Part shown: in pieces, positions 39,882-48,060 of the stretch
How positions within the stretch are numbered: position 1 is the stretch's first letter
How the letters are laid out: every line of letters starts with the position of its first letter
Source: a bacterium
Lineage (GTDB): Bacteria; 4484-113; JAFGCY01
Reading direction: 5' to 3'
Assembly: GCA_020849855.1 (NCBI GenBank)
Contig: JADZFO010000046.1
Coordinates: 1-64,000 of the forward strand
DNA length: 64,000 nucleotides
Notes under the pieces: model-generated
Database searches by the model: none
Seen by the model: only the letters and a program-made list of their open reading frames with translations
What the model was told of the DNA's origin: nothing
Position numbers and translations under genes: made by a program

Positions 39882-41345
39882 ATGGCCCTTCAAAGAGACA
39901 ACAGCGCGCTTCCGCTTGAGCAGCGCATCCCGCCCCAGAATGTTGAGCTGGAAATGGCGGTGCTTGGCGCGATCATGCTTGAGCCCCAGGATGCCTACGC
40001 CCTGGCGGCCGACATGCTGTCACGCGACAGTTTCTACCTTGACGGCCATGGCCTGCTCTTTGAGATCATGGGCGAGCTCTATCACCGCGGCATCCCGCCG
40101 GACGCGCAAAGCGTGCTGGACGAGCTGCGGGCCCGCAACCTGCTGGAGCGCGTGGGCGGCAGCGGCGTGGTGATGGGCATGCTCAACGCGGTGCCCACTG
40201 CGGCGAATGTGGAATACCACGCACGCAAGATCGCAGAGAAAGCCCAGCTGCGCGCGGTGATCCGCGGCTGCACCAAGGTGATCGAAGAGGCCTACAAGCA
40301 GGAGCTGACCGTCGAGCGCATCCTCGACATCGCTGAAAGCACGGTGCTGCAGCTCAGCCAGCGCTCGCTCTCCGGCGAGTTCCTGCCTATCGCGCAGGTG
40401 CTGCAGGAGTACTGGGAGAAGCTTTCCGACCGCGACGAGGAACTGGCTCGGATGCGGGCCCAGGGCGTTGAGCACCCGCGCATCGCCGCCGGCGTGCCCT
40501 CGGGCTTCGCCGACCTTGATGAGAAGACCAACGGCCTGCGCGCCAGCGAGCTTTCGATCATCGCCGCCCGCCCGAGCGTGGGCAAGACCGCGCTGGCCCT
40601 GAACATGGCACACAACCTGGCGGTGGAGCAGAACGTGCCCATCGCCCTTTTTAGCCTGGAAATGGGCGCCGAGCAGTTGGCCGAGCGCCTGCTGTGCATC
40701 GGCTCCAAGCACATCGCCGGCGGACGGATCAAGGGTATCGGCAGCCACCGCCTGCAGAACCCCGACCTGGACGCGGGCGAGTGGAGCATTCTGACCAAGA
40801 GCTACCAGCGCTTGAGCGCCTCGCCGCTTTATATCGACGATTCAAGCTACCTGACCATCGGCATGCTGAAAAGCAAGTGCCGGCGCCTTGCCGCGCACTA
40901 TGGCGTGCAGTGCATCGTGATCGACTACCTGCAGCTGATGAGCGGCGCGGGCAACAGCGACAACCGCGTGCAGGAAGTCAGCGAGATCAGCCGCGGCCTT
41001 AAGCAGATCGCCCGCGAGCTGCGCATTCCGGTGATTGCGCTCTCTCAGCTGAGCCGCCAGGTCACCCAGCGCACCAGCAAGCGCCCGCAGCTTTCCGACC
41101 TGCGCGAGTCGGGCTCCATCGAGCAGGACGCCGACGTGGTGATGTTCATCCACCGCGACGACTACTACGAGGAAAAGACCGACAAGCCGGCGACGCCGAT
41201 CAGCGGCGAGTACGCGCCGGAAATGATGCCGGTGACCGAGATCATCGTGGCCAAGAACCGTAACGGCCCCACCGGCGTGGTGAAGCTGCTGTGGTTCCCG
41301 GAGATCACGCGTTTCCTCGATATGGGTCAGGGCTGGCGCTCCTAG
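39882..41345 (+). CDS. dnaB: Replicative DNA helicase DnaB
   Basis: 487 aa. N-terminal domain starting PPQNVELEMAVLGAIMLEPQ (primase-binding helical domain), linker, then the RecA-like motor: Walker A ARPSVGKTALALN, H1a LFSLEMGAEQLAERLLC, Walker B IVIDYLQLMSG, LSQLSR, DLRESGSIEQDADVV and the arginine-finger region EIIVAKNRNGPTGVVKLLW. It unwinds DNA at the fork as a hexamer and partners with DnaG (60367). Complete length, no intein. A TAGTAT box lies about 13 nt before ATG 39882. Confidence 0.97.
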   Translation: MALQRDNSALPLEQRIPPQNVELEMAVLGAIMLEPQDAYALAADMLSRDSFYLDGHGLLFEIMGELYHRGIPPDAQSVLDELRARNLLERVGGSGVVMGMLNAVPTAANVEYHARKIAEKAQLRAVIRGCTKVIEEAYKQELTVERILDIAESTVLQLSQRSLSGEFLPIAQVLQEYWEKLSDRDEELARMRAQGVEHPRIAAGVPSGFADLDEKTNGLRASELSIIAARPSVGKTALALNMAHNLAVEQNVPIALFSLEMGAEQLAERLLCIGSKHIAGGRIKGIGSHRLQNPDLDAGEWSILTKSYQRLSASPLYIDDSSYLTIGMLKSKCRRLAAHYGVQCIVIDYLQLMSGAGNSDNRVQEVSEISRGLKQIARELRIPVIALSQLSRQVTQRTSKRPQLSDLRESGSIEQDADVVMFIHRDDYYEEKTDKPATPISGEYAPEMMPVTEIIVAKNRNGPTGVVKLLWFPEITRFLDMGQGWRS

Positions 41346-41551
41346 TAGCAGCCGAGCTTAGACTCGATCCACCTTGCACAGACAGCTGCCCAGCCCAGGC
41401 AGCAGGCCAAGGCAGACGCAATGGCCAGGCACGATTCCCTAGCGCATTTGCTGAGCGCCGGGCCAGATTGTTACGCTGCGTTGAGGCCCCGGCCGGGCCG
41501 CGCTGACTGGTTCAGGAAGGCAGGCAGAGGGACGGCCACTGCTCCGGGAGA

Positions 41552-43162
41552 CTAGTTGCCCGTGTCCCCGTTGCCGTTGCCATTGTTGCTCGAGCCGTTG
41601 CCGTCATCAAAGAGCTTGAAGATCGCAAAGCCGCTGGTCAGGGAGCTGATCACCTGCGAGAAGCTGAAGGAGGCGCCTTTCGGCGGCACATAGATGGTGT
41701 CGCCGGGCAGCAGGCGGTAGTCGTTCGGCATCTCGTGGCCCTTTTGGATCTCCTTGAAATTGACCTGGATCACTTCCGCCGGCTCCAGGGGATAGCGCCG
41801 GTCGCGGTTGCCGCGGATCAGTGCCAGCCAGCCAGTGTTGGCATCCCCGGTCATGCCGCCGGCCTGGGCCAGGTAGTCGGTGACCAGGCTGTCATAGGCA
41901 TAGTCGAAGGCCCCGGCCTGCTGCACCTCGCCCAGCACGAAGATACGGCGCTCTCGCGGCTGGATGCGGATGATGTCGCGGTCCTGGACTTCAAAGGCCG
42001 CCAGCTCTTCCAGGTGGTTCATGCCCGAGGCGATGTCCACATAAAGCTGGGCCTGGTTGCAGCAGCCGTCATCGCGCTCGATGATGGCATTGCAAAGGTC
42101 GCTGTTCAGGTCCACTGTGCCGGCCAGGCGCAGCACATCGGCGAGGTTCTCTTCCTCGAGCAGCTCATAGCGGCCCGGCTGCGCCACGCCAAAGACCGTC
42201 ACCGAGCGCAGCGGCGTTGGCAGGTAGACAATGTCTCCAGGCAGCAGGGGCACGGCCAGGGCGGCTGGGTTGGCTTCCCTGGCGGCCAGCAGGGGGTCAT
42301 AGACCTCCACGCTGCACGCGCTGTCCTGGCGGCACTTCTCGATGAATGCCGTCCAGCCGGTGTAAGCCGCCAGGCTCTGGAAGTCCGCCGCCTTCTTGAT
42401 CACCGACGCGGGCGCGCTGCTCAGCAGGATGCCGGAGCGGCCCCCCTCAGCAATGCCATCGCCTTCATCCCCGGCCTCGGCCGGCTCGGACGAGCTCTCC
42501 GCCAGCGGCTGCAACTGCTGCAGCGGCGGCGGGCCCGGCAGGCTGCCGGAGGCGGGGTCAAAGGCGCCGCGGATCAGGTGCACCCGGCGATAGGAACCCG
42601 GATCAACCGGCTCAATCCCCGGATAGCGGGAGGCCTCGTCGGATACCGGTGTATAGACATAGCTCTGCAGCAGGCCGTAGAGGGTCTCGCCCGAGCGCAT
42701 CGTGACCAGGCGGCCGGGCTGGTCCGAGCCGACCAGGAAGACCTGCAGCTGGCCGAATTCCAGCACGTTCAGGTCCACCAGGGGCTGGCGGTAATACTGC
42801 TGGAACTGCTCCTGCAGCCGCGCGGCGGCGGCGGCTGGCAGCAGGCCGGCCACCTGGACCGTCCCGATATAAGGCAGGGTGACATTGCCGGCACCGTCAA
42901 CGCTGACCTCCCAGCTCTGGCGCTGGCGGCCGTCAAAGAAGTTGACGCGCAGCATGTCGTTGGCACTGAGGCGGTGGTAGCTGCCCACCAGGCGGTCGAT
43001 TTCGTTGACCGTGACGCGGGCGGTGCTGCCGGAGTTCTGCGGCGCGCTTCCAACCGCGACGGCGTCATCGGCCGCGCGGCAGATCCCAGCCGTCGCCAGC
43101 AGCGCCAGCAGCAGTCCAGTTGCCACATAGACCGGGACCCGCCCGGCCGCCAAACGCCCCAT
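41552..43162 (-). CDS. Polysaccharide export (Wza-like) protein with SLBB domains
   Basis: 536 aa from ATG 43162. Signal peptide (VPVYVATGLLLALLATAGIC, then R-A-A-D) and the poly_export domain opening: YHRLSANDMLRVNFFDGRQR, then VDGAGNVTLPYIGTVQVAGL with LQEQFQQYYRQPLVDLNVLE. Three SLBB-like domains follow (VFLVGSDQPGRLVTMRSGET, VTVFGVAQPGRYELLEEENL, IFVLGEVQQAGAFDYAYDSL), the last before MPNDYRLLPGDTIYVPPKG. A Ser/Glu/Pro-rich insert separates domains 1 and 2. The family forms the outer-membrane exit channel for capsule or exopolysaccharide. I prefer 43162 because the longer frame to 43420 overlaps the ppk start. No glycosyltransferases are nearby. Confidence 0.85.
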   Translation of the reverse strand: MGRLAAGRVPVYVATGLLLALLATAGICRAADDAVAVGSAPQNSGSTARVTVNEIDRLVGSYHRLSANDMLRVNFFDGRQRQSWEVSVDGAGNVTLPYIGTVQVAGLLPAAAAARLQEQFQQYYRQPLVDLNVLEFGQLQVFLVGSDQPGRLVTMRSGETLYGLLQSYVYTPVSDEASRYPGIEPVDPGSYRRVHLIRGAFDPASGSLPGPPPLQQLQPLAESSSEPAEAGDEGDGIAEGGRSGILLSSAPASVIKKAADFQSLAAYTGWTAFIEKCRQDSACSVEVYDPLLAAREANPAALAVPLLPGDIVYLPTPLRSVTVFGVAQPGRYELLEEENLADVLRLAGTVDLNSDLCNAIIERDDGCCNQAQLYVDIASGMNHLEELAAFEVQDRDIIRIQPRERRIFVLGEVQQAGAFDYAYDSLVTDYLAQAGGMTGDANTGWLALIRGNRDRRYPLEPAEVIQVNFKEIQKGHEMPNDYRLLPGDTIYVPPKGASFSFSQVISSLTSGFAIFKLFDDGNGSSNNGNGNGDTGN

Positions 43163-43317
43163 CAGTTTGCCTGCCTTCCTCTGCGCACGCCCTGCGTCCG
43201 CCGGTCTAGATGTTAGCACTGCCCATGGGCTGCTGATAAGACTTTCAAAAGGCGGCCAATCGAAGGCTGAATGCCCTTCAGTGCTTTGTCTTAACGGAAA
43301 ACTCATGTCGCGCTTGT

Positions 43318-43323
43318 TATGAT
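43318..43323 (+). promoter_or_regulatory. Leaderless -10 box for ppk
   Basis: TATGAT, preceded by TGT (extended -10), with exactly 6 nt to ATG 43330. Confidence 0.65.
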
Positions 43324-43329
43324 CTGGCC

Positions 43330-45516
43330 ATGAGCAAGCGGGGCGCAGGGCTGGAAGAGCCACAGACGGCGGCGGGGCAGCAGCAGCCGATCGAAGTACA
43401 GGGGCTGAGCCCGGATTCACCTGAAGCCTATTTCAACCGCGACCTGAGCTGGCTGGCCTTTGCCCAGCGCGTGCTGGCGCAGGTTGAGGACCCGGGGGTG
43501 CCCCTGCTGGAGCGCCTGCGCTTTGCCGGCATCATGGGCGTGCTGCATGACGAGTTCTTTCAGAAGCGCGCCACCCTGATCCAGCGCGGCTGGCCCGCCT
43601 CCATCGCCGACGGCGGCTATCAGGGCTGGACCCCCCAGCGTCTCAAGGCCGCCTGCCGCGAGGTAATCGACGAGCAGTCGCGGCGGCTGGGGGACGTCTT
43701 CCAGCAGCAGATCCGCCCGGCCCTGCGCGAGGCGGGCATCGCGATCCTGGACTACAGCGAGCTGAGCGCGGAACAGAAGAAAGACCTGGCGCACTACTTC
43801 CAGACCCAGGTGCAGCCGATCCTGACCCCGCTGGCGGTGGACGCGGAGCATCCCTTTCCCTTCATCAGCAACCTGGGCCTGAACCTGGGTATCCAGGTGC
43901 TGGAGCGTGGCAAGCGCGTGCCGCGCTTTGTGCGGCTGAAGGTGCCGGGGAACCGCCCGCGCTGGGTGCCGCTGCCGGACGGCGCGGGCTATGTGCCGCT
44001 GGAACAGGTGATCAGCGCGCACCTGGCGGACTTCTTCCCTGACGTCTCGGGCCTGGAGGTCTATACCTTCCGAGTCACCCGAGGCGAGCCCAACGAGCGC
44101 CATGGCGACGATGACGGGCACGACCCCGAACTTGAGCACCTGACCCCCGGCCTGATCGTCAGCCAGGTGGAGCGCCGCCTGCTGGCCCGGCGCTTCGCCA
44201 AGGCCACCCGTCTGCAGGTCAGCCACCGCATGCCCGAAGGCCTGCGCAACTGGCTGGCTGAGCAGCTGGAGCTGGGCCCGGACGACATCTACCTCAACGA
44301 CAACGTGATGGGCAAGAGCGACCTGACGCAGTTCCGCCCGGACGGGCACCCTGAGCTGCGCTTCCCGGCTCATGAGCCCCAGACCCACCCGCGCCTGCGG
44401 CGCCTGCTGCCCGGCGACCACAGCGCCATCTTTGAGGAGATCCGGCGCGGCGACATTCTGCTGCACCACCCTTACCAGAGCTTCGACACTTCGGTACTGC
44501 GCTTCCTGGAGAGCGCTGCCCGCGACCCGCGCGTGCTGGCGATGAAGCTGACCATTTACCGCACCTCCAGCGACAGCCCGATCATCCGGGCCCTGCTGGA
44601 GGCCGCGCGCAGCGGCAAGCAGGTGGCCGTGCTGGTGGAGATCACCGCGCGCTTCGACGAAGCGCCGAACATTGCCTGGGGCCAGCGCCTGGAATCCGCC
44701 GGCGCGCATGTGACCTATGGAATTGAAAACCTCAAGACCCACCTGAAGCTGGCGCTGGTTGTCCGCGAGGAAGAGGACGGCATCCGCCGCTATGTGCACT
44801 GCGGCACGGGCAACTACCACTCCGGTACTGCGCGGGCCTATGTTGACCTCGGCCTCTTCTCCTGCGACCCGCAGCTCAGCGCGGACGTGGCGGATGTCTT
44901 TAACGAACTGACCTCGGCCACGGACTACCCCAGCTACCGCCGCCTTGTGGTGGCCCCGGACCAGCTGCGCCAGCGCTTCACCGACATGATCCGCCGCGAG
45001 GCCGAGCATGCGCTTGCCGGACGCCCCTGTGGCATCCGGGCCAAGATGAACCAGCTCAGCGACATGCAGATCATCCGTGAGCTTTACCTGGCCTCCCAGG
45101 CCGGAGTGCCGATTGAGCTCGACGTGCGCGGCCTGTGCTGCCTGCGGCCCGGCGTACCGGGACTTTCCGAGAGCATCAGGGTCTTCAGCGTGGTCGGGCG
45201 TTTCCTGGAGCACAGCCGTCTGTACCGCTTTGAGAACGGCGGCCAGGCCGAGTACTTCATCGGCTCCGCCGACTGGATGCAGCGCAACCTGGACCGCCGC
45301 ATCGAAAGCGTCACGCCGGTGGCCGAGCCGGAGCTGCGGCGCCAGCTTGATGCGATCCTGCAGACCTATGAAGCCGACAACTGCAGCGCCTGGGACCTGC
45401 AGCCCGACGGCAGTTATCTGCGCCGCAGCCCGGCCCCGGGGGGCAACGGCCACCCTGACGGCGAACTGCTCTGCGCGCAGGAACGCTTCATCAACCTGGC
45501 GGGTCTGCAGGACTAG
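43330..45516 (+). CDS. ppk1: Polyphosphate kinase PPK1
   Basis: 728 aa. Forms polyphosphate from ATP through a phosphohistidine. N-domain opening YFNRDLSWLAFAQRVL, head domain LTPLAVDAEHPFPFISNLGL, catalytic C1 with HHPYQSFDTSVLRFLESAA and MKLTIYRTSSDSPIIRALLE, the autophosphorylated His in NLKTHLKLALVV, and C2 with CGTGNYHSGTARAYVDLGLF and RGLCCLRPGVPG. All family blocks appear in order and length is standard. Divergent from the Wza-like gene; TATGAT 6 nt before the ATG indicates a leaderless transcript. Polyphosphate links to stress response and, via Lon/Clp-type proteases, to protein turnover. Confidence 0.96.
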   Translation: MSKRGAGLEEPQTAAGQQQPIEVQGLSPDSPEAYFNRDLSWLAFAQRVLAQVEDPGVPLLERLRFAGIMGVLHDEFFQKRATLIQRGWPASIADGGYQGWTPQRLKAACREVIDEQSRRLGDVFQQQIRPALREAGIAILDYSELSAEQKKDLAHYFQTQVQPILTPLAVDAEHPFPFISNLGLNLGIQVLERGKRVPRFVRLKVPGNRPRWVPLPDGAGYVPLEQVISAHLADFFPDVSGLEVYTFRVTRGEPNERHGDDDGHDPELEHLTPGLIVSQVERRLLARRFAKATRLQVSHRMPEGLRNWLAEQLELGPDDIYLNDNVMGKSDLTQFRPDGHPELRFPAHEPQTHPRLRRLLPGDHSAIFEEIRRGDILLHHPYQSFDTSVLRFLESAARDPRVLAMKLTIYRTSSDSPIIRALLEAARSGKQVAVLVEITARFDEAPNIAWGQRLESAGAHVTYGIENLKTHLKLALVVREEEDGIRRYVHCGTGNYHSGTARAYVDLGLFSCDPQLSADVADVFNELTSATDYPSYRRLVVAPDQLRQRFTDMIRREAEHALAGRPCGIRAKMNQLSDMQIIRELYLASQAGVPIELDVRGLCCLRPGVPGLSESIRVFSVVGRFLEHSRLYRFENGGQAEYFIGSADWMQRNLDRRIESVTPVAEPELRRQLDAILQTYEADNCSAWDLQPDGSYLRRSPAPGGNGHPDGELLCAQERFINLAGLQD

Positions 45517-45671
45517 TTCCGCTTCACGCGGCAGGTACTAGAATATAGGCGTCCGGAACGGATTGCTTCGATATCGAACAATTCTTCCAGGCCCTTCGTC
45601 GGACTGCATGACGTGAACCGCGAACTGAGTCCGCAGCTTGTTGCGGAGTGGAGCGGTACGTCAGAAAGGAA

Positions 45672-46310
45672 ATGACAAGCGTATTGAACAGTATCGGCAG
45701 CAGGCACTCCCCCACCCGCATCAGTGATGAGGTTCTGGTCGGACGGCTGGCCGCCGGTGATTCGGGCGCCTTCGACGAGATCTTCGAGCGCTACCACCAG
45801 CAGATCTACAACTTCGTCAAAAAGCAGGTTTCTGACGCGGAGAGTGTGGAGGACCTGGTGCAGGAAGTCTTCCTGCGTGTCTACAAGAGCGCGCACAACT
45901 TCGACGTTGAGAAGAAGTTCAGCTCCTGGATCTACAAGATCGCGCTTAACGAAGTGAAGCGGCACTGGAAGCGCAGCGCCAGCCGGCAGACCTACAGCCT
46001 CAACACGCCCCTGGGCGATGAGGGTGGGGATACTGAGCGCGCCGACCTGCTGGAAGACCAGCGGATCACGCCGGATGTGCTGACCGAGAACGAGATTTTC
46101 AGCAAGAACCTGCGCCATCTGATCGACCGCCTGCCGGAAAAGCAGCGCATGGTGGTGATGCTGAAGGTTTACCAGGACCTGACTTTCGAGGAAATCGCGG
46201 AGATCTGCGAGTGCCCCCTCAGCACCGTGCTTTCACGGATGCGCTACGCGGTAAACAAACTGCGCCGCTGGCTTGGTATAGAGGAGCAGGAGGAGCGGGA
46301 CGAAGCATGA
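45672..46310 (+). CDS. ECF-family RNA polymerase sigma factor
   Basis: 212 aa from ATG 45672 (an in-frame GTG at 45648 would add eight residues). Region 2: FDEIFERYHQQIYNFVKKQV, EDLVQEVFLRVYKSAHNFD and FSSWIYKIALNEVKRHWKR. Region 4: LIDRLPEKQRMVVMLKVYQD, LTFEEIAEICECPLSTVLSR and MRYAVNKLRRWL. It directs polymerase to its own regulon. A TAGAAT box at 45539 gives a leader of about 125 nt. It is followed by a short coupled frame and a zinc-finger anti-sigma gene, the usual regulatory pairing. Confidence 0.93.
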   Translation: MTSVLNSIGSRHSPTRISDEVLVGRLAAGDSGAFDEIFERYHQQIYNFVKKQVSDAESVEDLVQEVFLRVYKSAHNFDVEKKFSSWIYKIALNEVKRHWKRSASRQTYSLNTPLGDEGGDTERADLLEDQRITPDVLTENEIFSKNLRHLIDRLPEKQRMVVMLKVYQDLTFEEIAEICECPLSTVLSRMRYAVNKLRRWLGIEEQEERDEA

Positions 46311-46432
46311 TGCAGAAGCAGACAGGAATGCTGCGGCTGCACCGGCGCCGCTTCAATTGCGAGATGAATGCCAGGACAATAAACGCTGCCAGGGAGGCCA
46401 CAGCCGCAAAGCTCTGCACTGCGGCCGGATAA
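46307..46432 (+). CDS. Possible 41-codon peptide coupled to the sigma factor
   Basis: ATG 46307 overlaps the sigma stop as ATGA and AGGAGG lies 13 nt upstream inside the sigma gene; the frame ends with TAA 46430-46432, four bases before the anti-sigma ATG. The peptide is basic (MMQKQTGMLRLHRRR at its start) and has no recognisable domain. It could be a real small protein, or simply a way to couple sigma and anti-sigma translation across a 126-nt gap. Evidence is positional only. Confidence 0.3.
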   Translation: MMQKQTGMLRLHRRRFNCEMNARTINAAREATAAKLCTAAG

Positions 46433-46436
46433 ACCC

Positions 46437-46673
46437 ATGGACTGTAAGAAGATACAGCAGGTTATTTATCGCTTCATTTATGGAGAATCCAATACTGTCG
46501 AGCTGCGGCGCATCAAGGCCCACCTTGAGAACTGCTCAAGCTGCCAGGAAGAGCGCCTGATCATCGAAGAGATCCTCGTCCAGCTCAAGACCGATGCCAC
46601 TGCGGCCCAGGAAGACTGCCCTGAGTGCGTCAAGGACCGCATGCTTGACGGCATCAAGCGCAAGATCGGCTGA
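46437..46673 (+). CDS. Zinc-finger (ZAS/zf-HC2) anti-sigma factor
   Basis: 78 aa, soluble. Opening MDCKKIQQVIYRFIYGES, then the ZAS motif H-L-E-N-C-S-S-C (HxxxCxxC) that binds zinc and often senses thiol oxidation, as in RsrA/mycothiol-system anti-sigmas. A C-terminal C-P-E-C-V-K pair may form a second cysteine couple. It lacks a membrane helix, so it would sequester the upstream sigma factor in the cytosol. No strong ribosome-binding site is seen, consistent with coupling to upstream translation. Confidence 0.85.
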   Translation: MDCKKIQQVIYRFIYGESNTVELRRIKAHLENCSSCQEERLIIEEILVQLKTDATAAQEDCPECVKDRMLDGIKRKIG

Positions 46674-46675
46674 GG

Positions 46676-47371
46676 CTACAACGCTTCTTCATCCGGCGTT
46701 GCCCCTTCAAGAGCTTCCCGCAGGTAGACAGTCAGCTCTTCCGTCCACAGTTGCCTGCGCACCTGAAGGTAAGCCACACAGACCAGCGGCAGCGCCGCGA
46801 CGCTGATACCGGCGGCCAGATAGCCTGAGAAATACAGCCCCAGGAGCAGCATCCCCGCGCTAAACAGGGGCAGCAGCAGCCATTCCCAGCGCCAGAGCCT
46901 CCGGCCCGGTCGCAGATACCAGTCCAGATTGGCCGCCACGCGCCGCAGGGCGGGCAGCAGGCTGCCGGCGCTGTTGCGCGGCAGCAGCGCGCGCCAGGGC
47001 CAGGGGCAAGCCTCAAAGATCGTGTCGTGCTCCAGCCCGTCAAGCGCGATCCGGGTGAAAAGGTCGCTTTGGGACAGGCGGCGGCGCAGGCGGCGGCGCT
47101 CAGTGTGGCTGTAAAGCAGGGCTGGAATCAGAATGAGCAGGCACCAGCCGCCGGCAAGCCAGAGCAGAAGCGAGCTTACGGAGACTTCGCGGGCCAGGCG
47201 GGCGAAGTAGTCCACCAGCGCAATCAGCAGGGGCAGGAGAGCTATCAGGTACAGCGAGAAGCGGGATAGGGCCGCGGTGTCATCCGCGCGGCGCGCCATC
47301 TGGCTTAGTGCCCGGTCCAGCGGAAGCAGTCCACCACCCGCTCTGCGCGCATCTTTGCCTGTGCTTCGCAC
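46676..47371 (-). CDS. Four-helix membrane protein of unknown function
   Basis: 231 aa from GTG 47371. Polar N-terminus (LDRALSQMARRADDTAALSR), two helices (FSLYLIALLPLLIALVDYFA and VSSLLLWLAGGWCLLILIPA), a basic central part of about 65 residues, and two more helices (EWLLLPLFSAGMLLLGLYF and AGISVAALPLVCVAYLQV), then a short acidic tail. No family recognised. TACCAT lies 5 nt before GTG 47371, which argues against the longer frame from 47479. Convergent with the anti-sigma gene (stops 3 nt apart). Confidence 0.5.
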   Translation of the reverse strand: MRSTGKDARRAGGGLLPLDRALSQMARRADDTAALSRFSLYLIALLPLLIALVDYFARLAREVSVSSLLLWLAGGWCLLILIPALLYSHTERRRLRRRLSQSDLFTRIALDGLEHDTIFEACPWPWRALLPRNSAGSLLPALRRVAANLDWYLRPGRRLWRWEWLLLPLFSAGMLLLGLYFSGYLAAGISVAALPLVCVAYLQVRRQLWTEELTVYLREALEGATPDEEAL

Positions 47372-47376
47372 GGCCA

Positions 47377-47382
47377 ATGGTA
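47377..47382 (-). promoter_or_regulatory. Leaderless -10 box for the 46676-47371 gene
   Basis: TACCAT on the minus strand, 5 nt before GTG 47371. Confidence 0.5.
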
Positions 47383-47435
47383 TCGCAGAGCGTGGGTTCA
47401 GTAGCTTGAATGCAGTTGCCTGGGAAGGGCCTGTC

Positions 47436-47801
47436 CTAAAGCCGGACGGTCCAGGCCTCACTGCCCTTGGGCTCGCCATCGGCGGCGAGCGCCAGCACCG
47501 GGGGCTTGCCGCAGCTCAGGCAACGGTTGAACTTATAGTCCAGGCTGGAGAGGCGGCTGCCGCAGTGCGGACAGCGGTCCGCCTCGGCCAGGGCCGGAGC
47601 TGAGCTGTTCGCCGTCTCGGGGCTGGGCCCGGCGGCCGGGCGGCGCGCGACCTGCCCGAGGAAATCTTCAATACTTGAACGTGCTGCACTTGACTGCGCG
47701 GAGGCGTTCTCAGCTGCCGCGACTGCCTGCTCTTCACTGCTGGCGGACTGCCAAGCCGGCACTTCCAGCGGCTTGACTACACTGCGTTCGGTCCCTGTCA
47801 T
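47436..47801 (-). CDS. Small protein with C-terminal zinc ribbon
   Basis: 121 aa from ATG 47801 (GGCAGGG just upstream). The N-terminal 75 residues are Ala/Ser/Glu-rich and probably disordered, apart from a short helix SSIEDFLGQVARRP. The C-terminal part has two Cys pairs 16 residues apart, C-P-H-C-G and C-L-S-C-G-K, a four-Cys zinc ribbon. Last in the run of minus-strand genes that includes flotillin, but 259 bp away. Role unknown; it could bind protein or RNA. Confidence 0.55.
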   Translation of the reverse strand: MTGTERSVVKPLEVPAWQSASSEEQAVAAAENASAQSSAARSSIEDFLGQVARRPAAGPSPETANSSAPALAEADRCPHCGSRLSSLDYKFNRCLSCGKPPVLALAADGEPKGSEAWTVRL

Positions 47802-48060
47802 ATCCCTGCCCGTTGAGGAAATCTCCCCCACCTCCGGACACTTCAGCCCAGGCTCCCCACCGAGCCCTGCAGAGCGCACCGCACTCTGAGGCCAGTTTAG
47901 ACCTGCGGGCTCAGGCTTTGTTCCCAAGTTCCTTGAAAACTCGGCAAGACACCCAGCCGGCCAGTTCCGGACAGTAAACAGATGCAAGAGAAAGCAAGTT
48001 GCTACATCCCGACGGGAAATTTAACCTGTAGTGTCCGATTTCCAGCGAGGACAGCAACGC

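Noticed and set aside
41552..43420. Full-length start at 43420 for the Wza-like gene
   Set aside because: The extra 86 residues overlap the divergent ppk start and lack a signal; the signal peptide begins at 43162.
43417..45453. 678-codon minus-strand frame
   Set aside because: Complement of ppk1, which has complete family blocks.
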